A stretch of 64,000 nucleotides of DNA from Acidiferrum sp963771295 (GTDB lineage: Bacteria; Acidobacteriota; Terriglobia; Acidiferrales; UBA7541): contig CAVYTB010000005.1 of the NCBI GenBank assembly GCA_963771295.1, forward strand, positions 620,001 through 684,000, given 5' to 3'. Positions 60,030 through 64,000 of this stretch are shown piece after piece; within the stretch, counting starts at the first letter, position 1; every line of letters begins with the position of its first letter. The notes beneath the pieces were generated by a model. That model made no database searches. It had not been told where the DNA came from and saw nothing but the letters and a program-made list of their open reading frames with translations. The position numbers and the translations under genes were made by a program.

Positions 60030-61733
60030 TCACCAATAAGCAATTTGAAGGGCGATGAAGACCACGCCGACGACGGTGGCCCAGAACCAAGGGCGGTGAA
60101 ACACGGTGACGTAGGTCTCCGCGGGAATGTCGGTGGCGCCGTAGACGAGCCCCTTAAGCTCGGATTCGGGCTTAGGCGTGGTGAGCAAACTAACGATGAT
60201 AGTGACAAGGGCGCAGATGATGCAGGACCACAACGCGCGGTACATATTTTCCGCCATGTCCTTGGCATAAGGAGACAGGGCGATATAACGGAGCGCGGAG
60301 GGATCCATCTTCACCCAGGCCCACATCGCCACGGAAGAAGCGGTGCCGGCGAGCAAACCCCAGAAACCGCCAGCGGGAGAAGCGCGCTTCCACAACATGC
60401 CAAGGATGACGGTGGCGAAGAGCGGCGCAATGAAGAAACTGAAGAGAGCCTGGACATAGTCCATGATGCTTTTGAAATCCATGACCAGGTAGGCGGTGCC
60501 GATGCTGATGGCGACACCGAGCACGGTGCACCAGCGGCCCATGTTGACGTAGTGATGGTCGCTGGCGTCTTTTTTGATGAAGGCGCGATAGATGTCGTAG
60601 GTCCAGACGGTGGTGAACGCGCTGACATTTCCGGCCATGCCAGACATGAAGCCGGCGATCAGCGCGGTGATTCCCAAGCCCAACAAACCCGGGCCGCAAT
60701 AGCGCGCGAGCATCAGGGGAAGGACTTCGTTGTAGCTGTGGCCACCAGTGGCGATGGCCTGGGCTTCCGGCATGAGTTTCATGGGAAGAACCGCGAGCGC
60801 CAACAGGCCGGGAAGAATCACGATAAACGGAACAAACATTTTGAAGGCAGCGCCGATGATGGGAGCCATTTTTGCGGCGCGCATATCTTTGGCGGTTAGA
60901 ACGCGCTGGACCACTAGGAAGTCGGTAGTCCAATAACCCATGGAGATGACGGCGGCGAGACCGAAGACAATGCCGGTCCAGTGGATGCCCATGGGATTGT
61001 CTTTGGCAGAACCCAAAGTGCTCCAGAGATGGGTGTATTCGGCGGAAGCGTTGGTGGTGATTCTGGCTTTCAAGCCGCTCCAGCCGCCAGCTTCGATCAA
61101 GCCGAGAATGGGAATGAGAAGAGCGCCAGCCCAAATCAAGACGAACTGAAGAACTTCGTTGAAGATGGCGGAGCGCAATCCGCCGAGGGCGACATAGATG
61201 GCCACAGTGCCGGCGGAAACCCAGATGCTGAAGTTGATGTTCCAGCCGAGGACGATTTTCAGTACGAGGGCCATGGAATACATGTTGATGCCGCTCATGA
61301 GCACGGTCATGAACGCGAAACTGACGGAAGAAAGGGCGCGGCTGGATTCTCCGAAGCGCAGTTTCAAATAACCGGGAACGGAATGCGTTTTGGAGATGTA
61401 GTAGAACGGCATCATGACCAGCGCAAGGAACAGCATGGCGGGAATGGCGCCGATCCAATACCAGTGCGCGGCGAGGATACCGTATTGATAGGCGGAGCCG
61501 GCCCAGCCCATTAATTCGAGCGAGCCGAGGTTGGCGGAGAGAAAGCTAAGACCGGCGATCCAGGCGGTCATCTCCCTGCCGGCCATGAAGAAGTCTTCGC
61601 CGGTGTTGGCGCGTTCCTTGAGATAGAAGCCGATGGCGAGAACGAGGGCGAAATAAAAAACAATGATGGCGAGGTCGACGGTGTGGAGATGAACGAGGCG
61701 GTCGGTAGCGGCGAATGCTAGCAGGGCGGTCAT
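60030..61733 (-). CDS. Sodium/solute symporter (SSS, SGLT-like sugar transporter)
   Basis: A 567-residue SSS-family transporter with about 14 membrane helices. Recognisable parts: FFMAGREMTAWIAGLSFLSANLGSLELMGWAGSAYQYG (SSS signature region near residues 49-86), a MALVLKIVLGWN helix, and GFMSGMAGNVSAFTTVWTYDIYRAFI near 365-395. The last is the sodium-site segment of SGLT-type members. Sugar or sugar-acid import is likely because galM lies upstream and GH31 is divergent. It precedes a small two-helix protein by 6 nt. Confidence 0.92.
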   Translation of the reverse strand: MTALLAFAATDRLVHLHTVDLAIIVFYFALVLAIGFYLKERANTGEDFFMAGREMTAWIAGLSFLSANLGSLELMGWAGSAYQYGILAAHWYWIGAIPAMLFLALVMMPFYYISKTHSVPGYLKLRFGESSRALSSVSFAFMTVLMSGINMYSMALVLKIVLGWNINFSIWVSAGTVAIYVALGGLRSAIFNEVLQFVLIWAGALLIPILGLIEAGGWSGLKARITTNASAEYTHLWSTLGSAKDNPMGIHWTGIVFGLAAVISMGYWTTDFLVVQRVLTAKDMRAAKMAPIIGAAFKMFVPFIVILPGLLALAVLPMKLMPEAQAIATGGHSYNEVLPLMLARYCGPGLLGLGITALIAGFMSGMAGNVSAFTTVWTYDIYRAFIKKDASDHHYVNMGRWCTVLGVAISIGTAYLVMDFKSIMDYVQALFSFFIAPLFATVILGMLWKRASPAGGFWGLLAGTASSVAMWAWVKMDPSALRYIALSPYAKDMAENMYRALWSCIICALVTIIVSLLTTPKPESELKGLVYGATDIPAETYVTVFHRPWFWATVVGVVFIALQIAYW

Positions 61734-61855
61734 AGAGTTTTTGGGTCGCTCCTATTCGGCGAGCAGGACGGCGATCTGGTTTTGAGTCCTGCAAAAGCCG
61801 CGAAAAAGCTCAGAGTCCTCAGGGGCTAAAGCCCAACTTGCTTTATGAGCTTTAC

Positions 61856-61875
61856 GCCGGGGCTGAAGCCCCGGC
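61856..61875. repeat. GC-rich palindrome in the galM-SSS gap
   Basis: GCCGGGGCTGAAGCCCCGGC is a perfect stem with a TGAA loop; AGGGGCTAAAGCCC lies 23 nt before it. No U-run on either side, so terminator activity is doubtful. Confidence 0.65.
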
Positions 61876-61954
61876 CTCCTAAAGAAAAATCAAGAAATTC
61901 CGGAACACTATACTCGCCGTGCGTACTGCGCGCCACGAGAAATCGAACACATGA

Positions 61955-63109
61955 CTACTTGACGGAAAATTTGTAAATGGTTTCGGACGTAAATTTCTCG
62001 CCGGGCCGAAGCACGGTGGTCGGAAATTTGGGATGATTCGGCGAATCGGGATAGTGCTGAGTCTCCAGGCAGAGAGCGCCATATTTCTGATAGGGCTTGC
62101 CGCCTTTGCCGATGATGCTGGGATCGAGATGAATGGCGGAGTAAAACTGCACGCCGGGCTCCGTGGTCAACACTTCCATTTGCCGGCCGTTGGAGGGCTC
62201 TTCGACTTTAGCGGTGAGACGCAGCGTTCCCATTTTTCCGTTGACGACGAAGTTGTGGTCGTAGCCGCCGATATCCTTGATTTCTGCGATGTGCGCGCCG
62301 ATCGCGGTGGGCTTGCGGAAATCGAGAGGAGTGCCGGCAACGCTCTTGATCTCGCCGGTGGGAATGAGCGTGGAATCGACCGGCGTGTAATTGTCGCAGT
62401 GGAGCTGCAGGACGTGCTGAAGGACATCACCGTCGCCCTGGCCCTTCAGGTTGAAGTAACTGTGATTGGTGAGATTCAGAACCGTGGGCTTGTCGGTTTC
62501 CGCGGAGTACTTGATCTGGAGTTCATTGGAATTGGTAAGGGTGTAAGTGACGTTGACGGTCAGCGTGCCGGGATAGCCCTCTTCGCCATCTGGGCTGACA
62601 TAGGTGAAGCGCACGGACTGGCCTTTAGCGTCTTCCGAGGGCGCGGCCTTCCAAACTCTGCGATCAAAACCAATTTTGCCGCCGTGGAGACTGTTGGGAG
62701 CATTGTTGATGTAGAGATGGTATTCCTTGCCGTCGAGAGTAAAGGCGCCCTTGGCGATTCGGTTGCCGTAGCGGCCGATGGTAGCGCCAAAGTAAGGATG
62801 CGGATCACCAACGTAGCTTTCGAGTTTGTCGAAGCCGAGAACGACATCGTCGAGCTTGCCGTTTTTGTCGGGAACAAGAAGCTGAGTGAGTGTGGCGCCA
62901 TAAGTAATGATAGTAGCCGTGGCACCGTGGCCACCGTGAAGAGTGTAGGAATCGATGAGGGTGCCGTCGGAAAGCTTGCCGAATTCAGCCTTAGAGATAG
63001 AGGGGCGCTGAGAGTCAGCGCGAGGTGCGTTGCTGTTTGCGATTGTCATAGTGGAATACCCGAGAACGATTACGAGAAGCGAAGAGCAGAACTTACCGCC
63101 AAAACTCAT
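61955..63109 (-). CDS. galM: Aldose 1-epimerase, exported
   Basis: A 384-residue mutarotase. Signal peptide SSLLVIVLGYSTMTIA, then the beta-sandwich fold with GRYGNRIAKGAFTLDGKEYHL (substrate binding), the catalytic His in NLTNHSYFNLKGQG, YDHNFVV, and the catalytic Glu in LTTEPGVQFYS. ATG at 63109 is chosen because GGAGGA is 5 nt upstream. It interconverts anomers of galactose, glucose or xylose in the periplasm. A LacI-type palindrome (63351) lies 240 nt upstream, shared with the divergent GH31 gene; the SSS transporter follows downstream. Confidence 0.94.
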   Translation of the reverse strand: MSFGGKFCSSLLVIVLGYSTMTIANSNAPRADSQRPSISKAEFGKLSDGTLIDSYTLHGGHGATATIITYGATLTQLLVPDKNGKLDDVVLGFDKLESYVGDPHPYFGATIGRYGNRIAKGAFTLDGKEYHLYINNAPNSLHGGKIGFDRRVWKAAPSEDAKGQSVRFTYVSPDGEEGYPGTLTVNVTYTLTNSNELQIKYSAETDKPTVLNLTNHSYFNLKGQGDGDVLQHVLQLHCDNYTPVDSTLIPTGEIKSVAGTPLDFRKPTAIGAHIAEIKDIGGYDHNFVVNGKMGTLRLTAKVEEPSNGRQMEVLTTEPGVQFYSAIHLDPSIIGKGGKPYQKYGALCLETQHYPDSPNHPKFPTTVLRPGEKFTSETIYKFSVK

Positions 63110-63350
63110 TTCAATCCTCCCGAAGCAGGGAGACGCCGGAAAGGCAGGCATGTCCTTGCGGTTTGTATCACAAAAGTGAGTGAATCGCGAGTGATCTGTG
63201 CAATGTGAAGAAAAAAAGTGGCTTAAGTATGTGCGCAAAATGACAGCGGCGGGTGAAGTGGTGGAGAGGATCGCGAAAGAAAAAAGGGCAAGTCATTGAC
63301 AAGAAGGGAGCGAAGGTGCCAGAGTCGGCGAAGAACGTAAGGTGCGAAGC

Positions 63351-63364
63351 CGTAAACGCTTACG
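63351..63364. promoter_or_regulatory. Predicted LacI-family operator, site 3
   Basis: CGTAAACGCTTACG differs by one base from the 43179 palindrome. It lies 19 nt before the GH31 ATG and upstream of divergent galM. Confidence 0.78.
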
Positions 63365-63383
63365 AAGTATCCGGGGACTTTCC

Positions 63384-64000
63384 ATGAAAACAACGGTTCG
63401 AAGGTGCGTGGCAGTGTCGTCGCGCCTGATTGGTCTCAGTGTGCTGTTTTTGGTAGCGACTTTTCCGGCGATGGGGCAGTGGGTACCGGTGAATGCGGTG
63501 AAGAGTGTGGAAGCGAAGCCGGACGGAGTAGTGTTGGTTCTGGAAAACGGTTACTTGAGGTTTCAGGTGTGCACGGAGTCGGTGGTGCACGTGGTGTACT
63601 CACTGGAGCGGACGGTGCCGGAGCGGACGGACTTTTTGGTGATCAAGAAAAGCTGGCCCAAAGCGGAGTTTTCGGTGAACAGCGATGACGCAAAGCTGAT
63701 GACGCTGAAGACCGCAAAATTGAAAATTGAGGTGACGAGGGCGGACAGCACGATTGTGTTCTTTGACGCTGACGGGAAGAGACTAGCTGCGGAAACATCG
63801 CACACACTGACGCCGGTGGAAGTGAATGGCGAGAAAACGCTGCATTCCGAGCGGTTCGTAAATATGTGGGACACGGCGGAAGCGTTTTACGGGCTGGGGC
63901 AGCACCAGGGCGGGGTGTGGAATTACCGGGGAGAAGCAGTCGATCTTTCGCAGGACAACACCAACATATCAATACCGATGCTGCTGTCGAGCAGAGGGTA
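63384..64000 (+). CDS. GH31 family alpha-glycosidase (alpha-xylosidase-like), 5' part
   Basis: The first 205 residues of a GH31 enzyme, cut by the window end. A signal peptide (RLIGLSVLFLVATFPAMG) is followed by the N-terminal beta domain. The diagnostic EAFYGLGQHQGGVWNYRGEAVDLSQDNTNISIP segment is that of bacterial alpha-xylosidase/alpha-glucosidase members. The catalytic Asp is outside the window. It is divergent from galM with a LacI-type operator between. Xyloglucan-derived substrate is suggested by the GH44 and GH42 genes but not shown. Confidence 0.88.
   Translation, partial: MKTTVRRCVAVSSRLIGLSVLFLVATFPAMGQWVPVNAVKSVEAKPDGVVLVLENGYLRFQVCTESVVHVVYSLERTVPERTDFLVIKKSWPKAEFSVNSDDAKLMTLKTAKLKIEVTRADSTIVFFDADGKRLAAETSHTLTPVEVNGEKTLHSERFVNMWDTAEAFYGLGQHQGGVWNYRGEAVDLSQDNTNISIPMLLSSRG

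Noticed and set aside
61856..61875. Intrinsic terminator between galM and the SSS gene
   Set aside because: A strong stem but no run of U on either strand, so it is listed as a palindrome only.

Overview
The window looks like a piece of a soil- or plant-litter-type bacterial chromosome, most likely Acidobacteriota (class Terriglobia). This is inferred from gene content, not from a marker gene: an Oar-like TonB receptor, a CRTAC1/ASPIC-UnbV protein beside a TPR protein, a PEP-CTERM protein, many secreted glycoside hydrolases, tandem small Cys/His proteins, and dispersed intergenic repeats of a type common in that group. No rRNA, tRNA, CRISPR array or complete prophage was seen.

1-9 kb (minus strand): a metallopeptidase-like protein and gatB, then a vitamin B12 locus. 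The B12 locus is btuF-btuC-btuD behind one cobalamin riboswitch with its own terminator, and btuB-DUF71-DUF6580 behind a second cobalamin riboswitch. 9-23 kb: single genes (VOC protein, membrane protein, UPF0303, DinB, enoyl-CoA hydratase), a secreted CBM9-like protein and GH13 amylase, a glutathione peroxidase, and an attEFGH-like set (ABC ATPase, FtsX permease, AttH lipocalin). 22-24 kb: a repeat array, a Crp/Fnr regulator and a divergent small Cys-rich protein sharing a palindromic site.

24-46 kb: hemicellulose and sugar use. The operon isomerase-araD-galK-galT is followed by an acetylesterase, a broken GH44, a broken IS30, a GH115 glucuronidase, a TPR protein and an ASPIC/UnbV protein. 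Next come a truncated TonB receptor joined to a truncated GH3, and a LacI-family regulator with xylulokinase. Near-identical 14-bp operators precede the isomerase operon (28.8 kb), the LacI gene (43.2 kb) and the galM/GH31 divergent pair (63.35 kb), suggesting one pentose/hemicellulose regulon.

46-64 kb: tandem paralogous small proteins, a non-coding stretch with DnaA-box-like sites, a truncated IS110, a PHP protein, PEP-CTERM, a broken Ntn hydrolase, a VWD-domain protein, GH42, a POTRA protein, a retropepsin-like protease, an orphan phage-tail-tube protein, a sodium/sugar symporter with a small partner, galM and the start of a GH31.

Two window-wide patterns stand out. A hairpin repeat (15 copies) and a second dispersed repeat both reverse orientation between about 35 and 50 kb, together with an apparent change in strand base composition, as expected around a replication origin or an inversion edge. 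Also, six broken genes (GH44, IS30, TonB receptor, GH3, IS110, Ntn hydrolase) cluster between 31 and 52 kb.
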